64,000 nt of DNA from JBFLXB01 sp964570625 (GTDB taxonomy: Bacteria; Nitrospirota; Nitrospiria; 2-01-FULL-66-17): positions 1 to 64,000 of the forward strand of contig CAZMYW010000008.1 in the NCBI GenBank assembly GCA_964570625.1. Reading direction: 5' to 3'. Position numbers and translations under genes: made by a program. Within the stretch, counting starts at the first letter, position 1, and the number at the start of each line of letters is the position of its first letter. Below the pieces are notes generated by a model. The model searched no databases and had not been told where the DNA came from. It saw nothing but the letters and a program-made list of their open reading frames with translations. Shown here one piece after another: positions 1 to 9,315 of the stretch.

Positions 1-1
1 G

Positions 2-244
2 GGTGCGGACACGGATGGCGCTCACAACGGGATCAGCCCGGCGAACTTCGGGTTGACCCAGCTGGTGCAGCAGAGCGACCCGGGCAACGGGTTCTTGCTC
101 TCGTGCATCCAGTGCAGCCCGCACGACCTGCCGATCGACCCAGTGACGGTGACGTACACCTTCAACTGGCCAGGTCTGCCGACGGTCACCCCAGTGGGGC
201 ATCCGCCGGTGACGGGTACCACGACCATCCCGGTTCTTCCGTAA
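2..244 (+). CDS. C-terminal fragment of an unidentified protein, cut by the window edge
   Basis: An open frame enters from the left edge and ends with TAA at 242-244, just before a strong terminator. About 80 residues are visible. They are rich in Pro, Thr and Gly, with a CIQC pair around residue 40 of the visible part and no hydrophobic segment. The composition (many Thr/Pro/Val, ending in a PVTGTTT-like tail) suits the end of a secreted or surface protein, but I recognise no family. A TTG at 53-55 could be a start, but the frame stays open upstream of it, so a longer gene is more likely. Function unknown. Confidence 0.5.
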   Translation, partial: GADTDGAHNGISPANFGLTQLVQQSDPGNGFLLSCIQCSPHDLPIDPVTVTYTFNWPGLPTVTPVGHPPVTGTTTIPVLP

Positions 245-269
245 CCGAACCGGAAGCAGTCGCAACACA

Positions 270-304
270 GGGGAAGCCCAGCAATGGGCTTCCCCTTTTT
301 TTTT
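270..304 (+). terminator. Strong intrinsic terminator
   Basis: A perfect 11-bp GC-rich stem (270-280 paired with 285-295) closed by a GCAA (GNRA) tetraloop is followed by nine T residues (296-304). It lies 26 nt after the stop of the left-edge gene. It separates that gene from the long + strand cluster that begins at 494. Confidence 0.93.
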
Positions 305-493
305 CTGAACCCGCTTCCCGGACTGCCGCTCGTTTCAAAAAACGGAGAATCGACCCAACTGGCGCGTTTCCGTCCCCTGTGTTACCTTCCGCTCTTTCGT
401 GTGAAATCCCTCTATTTTGAGGGCGTTGGAACGGAATGAACTGGTGTCGGCAGGGGTTAAGCGGAGGGGACGGCGGATGGCAACTGGTAGGCC

Positions 494-3400
494 ATGCAAT
501 ACCTGAGCTGCGCCCGTCGGGTGCAGCTCGGGCAGGCTCCGCTGTGCGCGGCGCTGCTGCTCATGACCATCGCCGCGGGTTCGGCACCTCCCGCGCGGGC
601 TCAGGTGCAGACGGTTCAAGAAGCTGTCCAGGAAGGCGTCACGCTGTTCCAGGAGGGCCGTATTCCGGAAGCGATCGACCAGCTCCGGCGCGCGGGAGAG
701 GTATTTCCGGCGGAGCCGTTGGTGTGGATGGTGCTCGGGCAAGTCTACGAAGCCGCCCGCCAGCCGCAAGAGGCGATTCCCCTCTATCGTCGGGTCATCG
801 AACTGGCGCCGGATTCCGAGGACGCCAGGCGCGCGTCGGCTCGCCTCGGTCAGTTGGGGCGCGATCGAGAGACCTATGAAGCGGCGCAGCGCGATTTCCA
901 GGCCGCGGTCCAAGCCCTCACGTCTCAAGACTTCACGACCGCCGAAGCCGGCTTCCGACGGGTGCTGGAGCGGATTCCCTCGCACCTCCCGAGCCTCCTA
1001 TTTCTGGGCACCATCGCGGAGCGAACCAACCGCGACGATGAGGCGCTGTCGCGATGGCAAGCCGCGGTCGCCATCGATCCGACGTTTTATCCGGCGCAAG
1101 TGAGCCTGGGGCGCGTGTACGAGCGGAAGGGGCGACTCGCCGATGCCGTCGTGGCGTACCGTGCGGCGGTCGAGACCAAGGCTGTGCACGCCGACGTCCA
1201 GTTTGCGGCGCGCCGGCTGACCCAGGTGGGAGCCACGCCCGACCAAGCGGTGCAAGTGCGTAAGTGGATGGAGGAAGCCGCCGAAGCGGCCAAATCCGGT
1301 CGCGTAGAGGACACCCGGCTGGCGTACGAGCGCGTGTTGTCCGCGCTCCCCACTCAGGCGCCTGCCAGCTTCGCCCTTGGGCTCATGGCGGCGAAACGCG
1401 GTCAGTCGATCGATGCCTCGCGGATCCTCAAACAAGGGCTCGAAGGAGATCCCGACTTTTATCCTGCGTTGTTCCTGTTGGCCGAACTCGAAGCCGGGCA
1501 AGGGCAGTTCGACCTCGCGGTCGAACACTACCGGCGGGTCGCCCAACTCGTGGGACCGCAGCGTGAGGGGATCGAGGCGTTTCGAAGACTTCCGGCGTTG
1601 GAAGAGGCTCGTGAGGCCGACAAGACCCTTAAAGCGGGATTGCTCCTGGAAGCGCGCAAGTACTTCGACGAGGGCATCGAGGCGTTTCAAAAACAAGACT
1701 ATGAGTCGGCGTTCAAGGCGTTTGGTCGCGCGATGGTGCTGGACGAGAAGAATCCCTACTACGTGTTCAACCGGGGTTTGGCGGCGTTTAATCTGGGCAA
1801 CAATCTCGTCGCCGCTCAGTCCTTCGAGCGGGTCATCGCGTTGGCGCCCACGTTCGGGTTGGCGCACTTCTGGCTGGGAGTGATGTTCCAGGCGAGCGCC
1901 GAGCAAGCGCGCGACGAGGGCAACCTGCCCGAGGCGCAGGCGGAGTACAAGTCCGTGGTCGACAAGTTGGGTCTCGCCATCCGGCACGGCGAAGGAGCCT
2001 GGTACATCGAGGAGGCGCAGAAACGGCGCGCGGAGAGCACGGATTTTTTGGATCGACATCAAGAAAGTCTCGGGTACATGACGGTCGGCAGCGTGCTGGG
2101 TGGCCAGAATCGATTTGACGAAGCCTTGGTGGTGTTTGGTGCGTCGGCACAGCGTTTTCCATACGACTACCAGCCTTTTCTGAATATGGGCGCGATCCTC
2201 ACTGATCTGAAGCAATACGACGAGGCACAGGCCGCGTTTGAACAGGCGATCAAGGTGAACCCGAAGTCTCCGAAGCCCTATCTCCAGATGGGATTTCTGT
2301 TTGAGGAACAGGCGCGATGGGACGACGCCATCGCGGCGTACCGAAAGGTTATCGAGCTGGCGCCGGACGCGTGGGAGCCACATGCGTCGCTGGCCACGGT
2401 GTTGAAGGATAAGGAGCAATACGAGGAAGCCATTCGGGAGTTCGAAAAAGCCGAGGAACTGGCCGGAGGAACTGCGACGCCTATCGTGCACTTCAACTTG
2501 GCGTTCCTCTACAGCCAAAACCTACAGCTTCATCAGGCGTTGATTCAGTACCGCAAGACACGGGACCTGTTGGCTAGCAGAACCGAAATCGAAGCGGTGG
2601 ACCTTCGACGATCGTCCGAGGACAACATCGCCACGTTGGAGGAACGGTTACGGTTGTATCGATTTACGTTGAGGGCGACGCCCTGGGCCTATGACTCCAA
2701 CATCGCCTCGACCCGGACCGATCCGTTGGGAGAAGCCTATAGCCAAATTGGGGGCACACTGACGTACTGGTTGATCAACGAACCGCAGTTCAAGATTCGA
2801 GGAACGATGGATCATACGGAAACGTTCTACCTCCTGCTTCGGCAAGTGGTGGACACGTCCACGGGCCTCGGGACCTCGGTCGACTACACGGTGAGCCCGG
2901 TCATCGACGTCAGCGGATCGTACCGCTGGTCATACGGGCACGGGAGCCTCGGGCCGCAGGCCATCAGCCAGTCGTTCGGCGCGTCGCTGAGCAAGCGCGG
3001 ACAGTTACCCTCGGGGTTGACGTTCGGCCTGTCGTACGGGATGTCGAGCGGGTTGGGCGCCAGTACGGTCCGAAACGCGAATCTGGGGTATTCCGCGTCG
3101 ATGAACCAGACGCTTGGCAGGGCCGGGACACTGTCGACCAGCTTTTCCGCGTCGTCGAACGATTCCAACCGTGACGACCAGGTCAATCAGTCGAAGAGTC
3201 TCGGCCTGGTGTATAGCCGCACGTTGTGGGGCGCGGTCGGCGCCAGCTTCACCTACAGTCTGGGGCTGGTAGATTTCGTGAACCCCACTCGGGAAACGGT
3301 CGTCCGCGGCGATCAACAGATCACGAGTTTGGTCTTTCGTCAATCGACGTCGAAGACGTACGGGTTGGACCTCAGCTACACGTTCCGCAATGACTTGGTC

Positions 3401-3550
3401 ATTTCAGTCGGGATGAATCTCCTGCGCGTCGAGTCGAACTTCTCACTAGACCGCTCGGAAGATCTCAGTGAGTTGCTCAACAACCTGGTGCAGGCCTCCG
3501 GGAGTTTCCGTAAGCGGACAATGACATTGTCTGTGAGTAAGACGTTCTGA
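494..3550 (+). CDS. Periplasmic TPR protein with C-terminal outer-membrane beta-barrel
   Basis: 1018 residues. The N-terminus has a signal peptide ending near ARA-Q (about residue 36). Residues ~40-730 are degenerate to canonical TPR units (for example DEAQAAFEQAIKVNPKSPKP and DDAIAAYRKVIELAP). Residues ~735-1018 are rich in alternating beta-strands and end in a terminal Phe (SVSKTF), the usual beta-signal of outer-membrane barrels. TPR-plus-barrel architecture is known from exopolysaccharide exporters such as PgaA and PelB, so surface polysaccharide or protein export is the best guess. It is the first gene of the long co-directional cluster and is followed 12 nt later by a porin-like gene. 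A GGTAGG at 486-491 is a weak ribosome-binding site. A small hairpin (408-412/419-423) lies upstream; I found no convincing promoter in 305-493. Confidence 0.85.
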   Translation: MQYLSCARRVQLGQAPLCAALLLMTIAAGSAPPARAQVQTVQEAVQEGVTLFQEGRIPEAIDQLRRAGEVFPAEPLVWMVLGQVYEAARQPQEAIPLYRRVIELAPDSEDARRASARLGQLGRDRETYEAAQRDFQAAVQALTSQDFTTAEAGFRRVLERIPSHLPSLLFLGTIAERTNRDDEALSRWQAAVAIDPTFYPAQVSLGRVYERKGRLADAVVAYRAAVETKAVHADVQFAARRLTQVGATPDQAVQVRKWMEEAAEAAKSGRVEDTRLAYERVLSALPTQAPASFALGLMAAKRGQSIDASRILKQGLEGDPDFYPALFLLAELEAGQGQFDLAVEHYRRVAQLVGPQREGIEAFRRLPALEEAREADKTLKAGLLLEARKYFDEGIEAFQKQDYESAFKAFGRAMVLDEKNPYYVFNRGLAAFNLGNNLVAAQSFERVIALAPTFGLAHFWLGVMFQASAEQARDEGNLPEAQAEYKSVVDKLGLAIRHGEGAWYIEEAQKRRAESTDFLDRHQESLGYMTVGSVLGGQNRFDEALVVFGASAQRFPYDYQPFLNMGAILTDLKQYDEAQAAFEQAIKVNPKSPKPYLQMGFLFEEQARWDDAIAAYRKVIELAPDAWEPHASLATVLKDKEQYEEAIREFEKAEELAGGTATPIVHFNLAFLYSQNLQLHQALIQYRKTRDLLASRTEIEAVDLRRSSEDNIATLEERLRLYRFTLRATPWAYDSNIASTRTDPLGEAYSQIGGTLTYWLINEPQFKIRGTMDHTETFYLLLRQVVDTSTGLGTSVDYTVSPVIDVSGSYRWSYGHGSLGPQAISQSFGASLSKRGQLPSGLTFGLSYGMSSGLGASTVRNANLGYSASMNQTLGRAGTLSTSFSASSNDSNRDDQVNQSKSLGLVYSRTLWGAVGASFTYSLGLVDFVNPTRETVVRGDQQITSLVFRQSTSKTYGLDLSYTFRNDLVISVGMNLLRVESNFSLDRSEDLSELLNNLVQASGSFRKRTMTLSVSKTF

Positions 3551-3562
3551 CGTGTGTCCGGG

Positions 3563-5032
3563 GTGAAACGGGAATACTCGCTCGGAGTCGGCGTGTTCGT
3601 CGCAACCATGACGGTCCTGCTGGCAGCGTCGCCGGTTCGAGCCCAAGACGCTGGGGAGGAGCAGGCCCGTCCGTCGTGGCTGGAGAACCTGACGTTGAAC
3701 GGATATTTCCGCAACGAGACCGCGTTCCGCGTGAATCAGCCCGCGTCGCTGGTCAAGGTGCTCAACATCGTGAACCTCGAGCCGCGGTACACGTTCGGTC
3801 CCAGGGCGCAACTGAGCGCGCGTATACGGGCATACTACGACGCCGTCTACGACCTGGTCGACATCGATACGATCAGTCCCCGCAAGGGTCCGGAGTCGGT
3901 GTTGTCCGGAGACATCGATACGGAAGAAGAGGTCAATCAGGTTCGGATCGACAATATTCGCAACGTCGAGACCAGGAAATACGGACTGGAGCTCAGAGAA
4001 TTCTATTTGGACCTGCATTTCCGGATGGTGGATATCCGGGCGGGTCGTCAAATCGTTCGCTGGGGGGTGGTGGAAGGGGCCCGGGTGACCGACGAGATCA
4101 ATCCGCTGGATTTTCAGGAATTCATTCTGCGGGACGTGAGCGACCGATACATTCCATTGTGGATGATTAAAACCGACCTGTATCTCGGGGAGACGACGTT
4201 GGAAGGCATCTGGATTCCGGATATCCGGACGCACGAGCCCGCGGCCCGGGAGAGTGAATGGGAGCAGTTTCGCTTTCTTGAAGGGATGGAAGTGCCCGCG
4301 AATACGGTCGAAAATAGTGAATGGGCACTGAAAGTGGCCCGGCTGTTCGGCGGGTGGGATCTTTCCGCCAGCTATTTCTCGACCTGGGACGACTTTCCCG
4401 TCGCCTTCCGCGAGGTGGAGGGCTTGAACGTGTTCGGGGAAGACCCCGAACTCACGACCTTCCCCCGCGTCGGGCGTTTGGACATCTACGGTGCAACGCT
4501 CTCGAAAAGCGTCGGGCGGATCATTCTGAACGCCGAAGCCGCGTGGGTGGAAGGGAAGTTCTTCGGCACCGTCCTCGGCCGGGTGGAGGATGCGGGCACC
4601 GAACAGGGGCCCGCGTTCGGGGAGGTCGAAAAGAACTTCTTCAAATACGCGGTGGGTGTGGATTTTTCGCTCGCTTCCACCGAGTGGTCGTTCCAGGTGC
4701 TGCAACATCGGATCGCGGAGTGGGAGCCCGCCATGATCCAGGACCGGATCGACACGGTCTACGGCGCGTTCGCCAGGAAGGGCCTCTTGCATGATCGGAT
4801 GATCATCCAGGCGCTGGTGTTGTTCTTCCAGAACGACGTGGAATGGCTGATCCGTCCTCGGATGGAGTACGCCGTGACCGAACGGATCAAACTGAGCACG
4901 GGCCTGGACATTCTGCTCGGCAGCATCTCCGACGCGAACCTCGACGAAGAACCCACGCCCGGCCAGTTTCATTTCGTCGGTTTTTTCAAGAATCATTCCC
5001 GAGTGTATGTCGAGCTGCAGTACAGCTTCTGA
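3563..5032 (+). CDS. DUF1302-like outer-membrane porin
   Basis: About 489 residues from GTG 3563; GTG 3554 is an alternative start three codons upstream. A short basic N-terminus and hydrophobic stretch end at VRA-Q, a signal peptide. The mature part is all-beta with aromatic girdles and ends YVELQYSF, a typical barrel C-terminus. The sequence resembles the DUF1302 family (plain outer-membrane barrels, often beside RND-type export systems), recognised from blocks such as the RQIVRWGVVEGARVTDEINP region. It starts 12 nt after the TPR-barrel gene and ends just before the FG-GAP lipoprotein gene, so the three are almost certainly cotranscribed. The substrate is unknown; a role in passing glycan or lipid across the outer membrane is inferred only from context. 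Confidence 0.75.
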   Translation: MKREYSLGVGVFVATMTVLLAASPVRAQDAGEEQARPSWLENLTLNGYFRNETAFRVNQPASLVKVLNIVNLEPRYTFGPRAQLSARIRAYYDAVYDLVDIDTISPRKGPESVLSGDIDTEEEVNQVRIDNIRNVETRKYGLELREFYLDLHFRMVDIRAGRQIVRWGVVEGARVTDEINPLDFQEFILRDVSDRYIPLWMIKTDLYLGETTLEGIWIPDIRTHEPAARESEWEQFRFLEGMEVPANTVENSEWALKVARLFGGWDLSASYFSTWDDFPVAFREVEGLNVFGEDPELTTFPRVGRLDIYGATLSKSVGRIILNAEAAWVEGKFFGTVLGRVEDAGTEQGPAFGEVEKNFFKYAVGVDFSLASTEWSFQVLQHRIAEWEPAMIQDRIDTVYGAFARKGLLHDRMIIQALVLFFQNDVEWLIRPRMEYAVTERIKLSTGLDILLGSISDANLDEEPTPGQFHFVGFFKNHSRVYVELQYSF

Positions 5033-5036
5033 GGAG

Positions 5037-8000
5037 ATGATGGACGACGACCGTGACCAGGCCCTGAGACGATCGCGCGACCCTCGCGCAGCCACGTTGG
5101 TTCACGTCCGGAGTGCCGGGTTGATCCTCGTGGGCCTCCTGGCGGCTTGCGGAGCCGAAGACTTCCCCGGCGCTCCGAGTGGGGCCGGAGATCTGAACGT
5201 GCCGTACGTCACCACGTATAATTTCGGGTTTCAGGTGCGGTTTGATCCGGTCTTCGGAGTGAACGGCAATCTGCAAATCATCTCGAGCAGCGACCTGCTC
5301 AATCTGGTGTCGGCCGCCAATATCACCCGAACGCCAGGCACCGGGGTGATCAGCGGACGCGCGTTGACCACCACCCAGGGCATCTCGGCCCAGGACGTCG
5401 TCTTGGCGGCGACGGACGTTGACGGACGCCGGCTCGGCGAGTTCTTTTACAACAGCCTGGGGGGCACGCCGGATTTCGTCCAGACGCGGGGAACCACCGC
5501 GGCAGGCGGATTCACGGCGTTCAACGTAGCCCCCGGTGAAGTGTTTCTCAAAGCCGTGGCCGGTGGCCGCGGCGCCACGCGATTGCTCGCGTTCCCGGAC
5601 GAAGTGTCGCTGGGCATCGTATTGGTCACGCCGGTGGTGGTCCCGGTCATCGGGGTGGTGGGTGAGATCACCGACGAAGTAGGCCGCGCCATCCCGGGGG
5701 CGACGATCGGCATCGAAGTGGTGGGCCAGCGCCTCAGCGAGGCGGCGAGCTGCCCCGACGAACGCCCCACCCAGGACCGCGTGGACTCGGCCCAAGTCGG
5801 CGGGACCGGGGCCTTTCGGTTTTGCGTGGCGTCCGAGGGCGACTACTTTGCCCGGCTCAGCGGAGACTCGTTCGTCCCGACCTATCAGTTTTTCGACGCC
5901 AACAGCTCGGAACTCACGGCGCTCCAGACCGCGGAGCTCACCGAGTTTTTCACGATCCAGTCCCAAGCCGGGCTGGAGGCGGCTGCGCGCGCTGTGGGTA
6001 CCACGTGGGATTCCAGTAAGGGGGTCGTGGCCGGCCAAGTCCGTTACGGAGCGGGAGCTCCGCGAACCAACGCCCTGGTGCGGATCGCCGATGAGCAGGG
6101 ACAAACACTCGTGGGCGGCGCGCGCGGCGCCCTCGTCTACCTGGACGAACTCGGTCGCGCGATACCCGGGGCGGTGTCCACCGGACCGACCGGACGTTTT
6201 GTGGCCTTCAATCTCCCGATCCCGGCGTCGAAGACCGCGTATCTCTTGGTGACGGTGGAAGAAGCGACTGCCGGGGTCCCGGCGCGTTACGCCGCCACCA
6301 CGATCAGTCCCGTGTTGCCCAACGCGGCGATGTTCTGGGGAATCGATCTCGTGACGCTGCCCCCTCCGGTCTTGGGTGACGAACAGTTCAGCGCGTATTT
6401 TACCGGCCCCTTGTCCGGCCAGGTCGTTCGTGGAGACGGGCTGGGACCGGTTGGGAATGCGCGGATTACGCCACTGGGGATCCCGGAAGCAGAGTTGCCT
6501 CCGCCGCAACAGACCCCGGTGTTCATCGCCAATGCCGAGGGCCAGTACGTCATCCCGATCAACAGCGATCCCACGGCGACCACGCCGTTGCTCCAGTCGG
6601 CCCTGTACCTCGCGAAGGTCGAGGGGCCGGTCGGTCCCATTCCGTATCGACCGACCTACCAACGCGTGACCGCCGGTACCGCGGAGGTGGATACCGTCAC
6701 GGGTCAATTCAAGACGCGCACGCAAAACCTCTTTCTGATGGAGGACGCTGCGATTAATGACTATGCAGGACTCGTCGGCGTGACGGAAGTTCGCGACAGT
6801 AACGGCGTGCCGATCAACGGAGTCCTCATCGGCTCGGTCGTGGACCTGGCTACGAACCTTCCCGCCACCGGAATTTCTCTCCGACTGGCGCCGGTAGACG
6901 GAACCGACGGGCAGTCTACTCAGCAATCTTCGCTGCACTATTTTGATTTCGGCGGCGTGCCTGATCGCGACTTGACGGCTACCACAGCCGACGGCCGGTT
7001 CATCGTGTTCAACGTTCCGCCGGGAACCGTTTCGCTGGACGTGACCTCGGTGGACGACACGGGGAACGCGTTGGCGGACAGCCGAGCCGGCGGCGTCACG
7101 GTGATGCGTATCGATGTGAACAACGCGCCGACCGAGTCAGTGGGGGTGTCGGGGCGAATGGTCTCGCTTGTCGGCGGGTTTCCGTCCGGCGGGGAAGTGA
7201 CCCTGACCGCGGCGGGTGGTGACCCGGTTGGTCAGCGGCAACGATGTCCAACCGGTACCTTCGAACGAGGCGGCCTGTGTTATCAGGATCCGGTGAACCT
7301 CCAAGGTCTGACGGCCAAGGAAGTGATCCCCTGCTCCGACACCACGGTGTACGGACCACACCGCGTCCAACGTGATCCGCGGGATGGGTACTGTCAGTTG
7401 GCGTACGGCCCGGCGCCGCCCTCCGATCCGTTTACCGTGGCCATCGGATCATCCCGCGAAGTCACGCTCAAGACCTCGGGGCCTGGCTTCATGGACACGT
7501 ACACGTTCGGGTTGCAGACCGGAGATCGGGCCATCAACAACATGTCGGTGGGCGCAGTGACCACCTCAGCCATTGACGGTGTCGCCGCGTCCGGGGGCCT
7601 GACTCGCGGGACGGGCTCCGCGGTGATCTGGGGCCAGACCACCACGGCGAGCCTTGGGAAATTGGATCAGAGCGGAAACCTGGATCCACTGACGTGTCAG
7701 ACGCCGGGTTCCGAGTGGACGATCCTGCCAGACCCGGATAATTCGCCGAGGGGCTGTGCCGCACTCGGGAGACCCGGGGCCTTCGTCACCGGGTATTTCA
7801 ACGCCGATATCTACCGAGACCTTGCGATCATCGACATCTCGTCGCCGGTAGATCCTAAAGTTACCATCTGGCTCAATACCGGATCGGGTTCGTTCGCACT
7901 GTCCCAAACGATCGTGGAAACCTTGCCAGGCGACCCGATCTGCAATGTCCGAGAAGTGGGGTGCGGGGTTGAAGACCGTCCGGTGGCGCTGCTGGTGCTG

Positions 8001-9296
8001 GACTACACGGGAGAGGGTTTGAGCGACCTGGTCGTGCTCAACCAGGACGCGCGGACGATCTCGCTCCTGGAAGGAAAGGGGCAGGGCCAGTTTGTGTTCG
8101 GCGGAAGCCTGGTGGTTGGGGCGTCCGGTTCTAGGCCGACCGCATTGGCCAGCGCGGATTTCAACCTGGACCAGATTCCCGATCTGTTGATCACCGAGAC
8201 GTCAGGCGAGATCGGGCTTCTGTTCGGCACCGGCGCCGGATTCCGACCCCCGTTGCCCGGCGTGCAGGTCGGGACTGATCCGCGAGCGGTGCTCTCGGGT
8301 CAGTTAGATTTCGACGGCATTCCGGATTTGGTCTTTGTGAACCAGGACACGGTCGCCACCATGCGACGAGTCGGGATTGCCAACACGCTGAACACGTACA
8401 CCGTGCCGAGCGGATCAACCGCCGATCTGAGCGCAGCCGCGATTGGTGATCTTGACGGCGACCTGTTCAATGACATCGTCGTCGCTGACCGGTCCGTCGC
8501 CGGCCTCCGTATCTGGGTCTTCTTAAACAGTCCGACCGGGCTGCAGCCACCGACCGAGATTCCCGCCGGCCCCCAGGCCCCGATCGCCGTGGCGCTGACC
8601 GACCTGAACGGCGATCGGTCGTTGGACCTGGTGGTGATCGGCCAAGATGGGCGGATGATCTACCGCCAAGGTGACGGCCTGGGTGGGTTCGGCCCGGAAC
8701 AATTACCGCTGCCTTCCGTCGGTGGGAGTCCGTTTGCCCTCGTGATGGACGACGTCACCGGAGACGGGGCGATTGACGCTGTGTTATCAGACCCCAACCC
8801 GGCGTCGCCTCGGATGGTGATTCTTCCGTCGACCGAGCGGCCCGTCGCCGGAGTCGCGGTGGCCGCGGTGCAGGCCAACGGCCTAGCCGCGGGAGATTTG
8901 GTCTACCTCGACCCTCAAGGAGGCGCGGTGCCCGGTGCGACCGTGACCGGGGTGTCGGGTCGGTTCGCCATCTTCAATGTGCCACCCGGTCCCATCTGGC
9001 TCCGGTTGGTCACCGGCGGCCTCGGCAGCCGGTTCCTCCATGCGTATGCCGACGCGGTCACCAACACGACATTTCCGGTGATCACCGGGTTGGACGCCAC
9101 CACCACCATTGCCGGAGTGACGGCTGATGCCGTACTGCGTCCGGTCGGCGAGGTCCAGATCCGATTTCTGGGCACGCAGCGCGCCACGAGTTCCAACCCG
9201 ATCATTCGCGACAGCCAGGGCAACGCGACCGGCGGCGCCAACTACGCGGCGATTATTGAGGCCAATAGCGACTACATCGTGAAACTGAGCAAGTAG
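5037..9296 (+). CDS. Large lipoprotein with Ig-like/CarboxypepD_reg-type repeats and a seven-repeat FG-GAP propeller
   Basis: About 1419 residues from ATG 5037. An in-frame ATG at 5007 overlaps the previous gene and lacks a ribosome site; GAGGAG at 5031-5036 suits 5037 or 5040. A lipobox (LLAAC, Cys ~38) marks a lipoprotein, although about 28 residues precede the hydrophobic core. Residues ~60-850 hold several transthyretin-like beta-sandwich units with recurring GRF-F-N-PPG blocks. Residues ~905-1265 contain seven Asp-rich FG-GAP/VCBS loops (such as DFNLDQIPDLL, DLDGDLFNDIV, DLNGDRSLDLV and DVTGDGAIDAV), enough for one complete seven-bladed propeller. A last beta-sandwich closes the protein. 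A surface-exposed adhesive or scaffold role is inferred. It sits directly upstream of the TMTC-like array. Confidence 0.85.
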   Translation: MMDDDRDQALRRSRDPRAATLVHVRSAGLILVGLLAACGAEDFPGAPSGAGDLNVPYVTTYNFGFQVRFDPVFGVNGNLQIISSSDLLNLVSAANITRTPGTGVISGRALTTTQGISAQDVVLAATDVDGRRLGEFFYNSLGGTPDFVQTRGTTAAGGFTAFNVAPGEVFLKAVAGGRGATRLLAFPDEVSLGIVLVTPVVVPVIGVVGEITDEVGRAIPGATIGIEVVGQRLSEAASCPDERPTQDRVDSAQVGGTGAFRFCVASEGDYFARLSGDSFVPTYQFFDANSSELTALQTAELTEFFTIQSQAGLEAAARAVGTTWDSSKGVVAGQVRYGAGAPRTNALVRIADEQGQTLVGGARGALVYLDELGRAIPGAVSTGPTGRFVAFNLPIPASKTAYLLVTVEEATAGVPARYAATTISPVLPNAAMFWGIDLVTLPPPVLGDEQFSAYFTGPLSGQVVRGDGLGPVGNARITPLGIPEAELPPPQQTPVFIANAEGQYVIPINSDPTATTPLLQSALYLAKVEGPVGPIPYRPTYQRVTAGTAEVDTVTGQFKTRTQNLFLMEDAAINDYAGLVGVTEVRDSNGVPINGVLIGSVVDLATNLPATGISLRLAPVDGTDGQSTQQSSLHYFDFGGVPDRDLTATTADGRFIVFNVPPGTVSLDVTSVDDTGNALADSRAGGVTVMRIDVNNAPTESVGVSGRMVSLVGGFPSGGEVTLTAAGGDPVGQRQRCPTGTFERGGLCYQDPVNLQGLTAKEVIPCSDTTVYGPHRVQRDPRDGYCQLAYGPAPPSDPFTVAIGSSREVTLKTSGPGFMDTYTFGLQTGDRAINNMSVGAVTTSAIDGVAASGGLTRGTGSAVIWGQTTTASLGKLDQSGNLDPLTCQTPGSEWTILPDPDNSPRGCAALGRPGAFVTGYFNADIYRDLAIIDISSPVDPKVTIWLNTGSGSFALSQTIVETLPGDPICNVREVGCGVEDRPVALLVLDYTGEGLSDLVVLNQDARTISLLEGKGQGQFVFGGSLVVGASGSRPTALASADFNLDQIPDLLITETSGEIGLLFGTGAGFRPPLPGVQVGTDPRAVLSGQLDFDGIPDLVFVNQDTVATMRRVGIANTLNTYTVPSGSTADLSAAAIGDLDGDLFNDIVVADRSVAGLRIWVFLNSPTGLQPPTEIPAGPQAPIAVALTDLNGDRSLDLVVIGQDGRMIYRQGDGLGGFGPEQLPLPSVGGSPFALVMDDVTGDGAIDAVLSDPNPASPRMVILPSTERPVAGVAVAAVQANGLAAGDLVYLDPQGGAVPGATVTGVSGRFAIFNVPPGPIWLRLVTGGLGSRFLHAYADAVTNTTFPVITGLDATTTIAGVTADAVLRPVGEVQIRFLGTQRATSSNPIIRDSQGNATGGANYAAIIEANSDYIVKLSK

Positions 9297-9315
9297 CGAC
9301 GCGTCGGAGCCAACC

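Noticed and set aside
3446..5095. 549-codon minus-strand open frame opposite the DUF1302-like porin
   Set aside because: The + strand frame has a signal peptide and barrel C-terminus; the antisense product has neither.
4986..6938. 650-codon minus-strand open frame opposite the FG-GAP lipoprotein
   Set aside because: It has the Arg/His-rich low-complexity look of a GC-rich shadow frame, while the + strand has clear domain structure.
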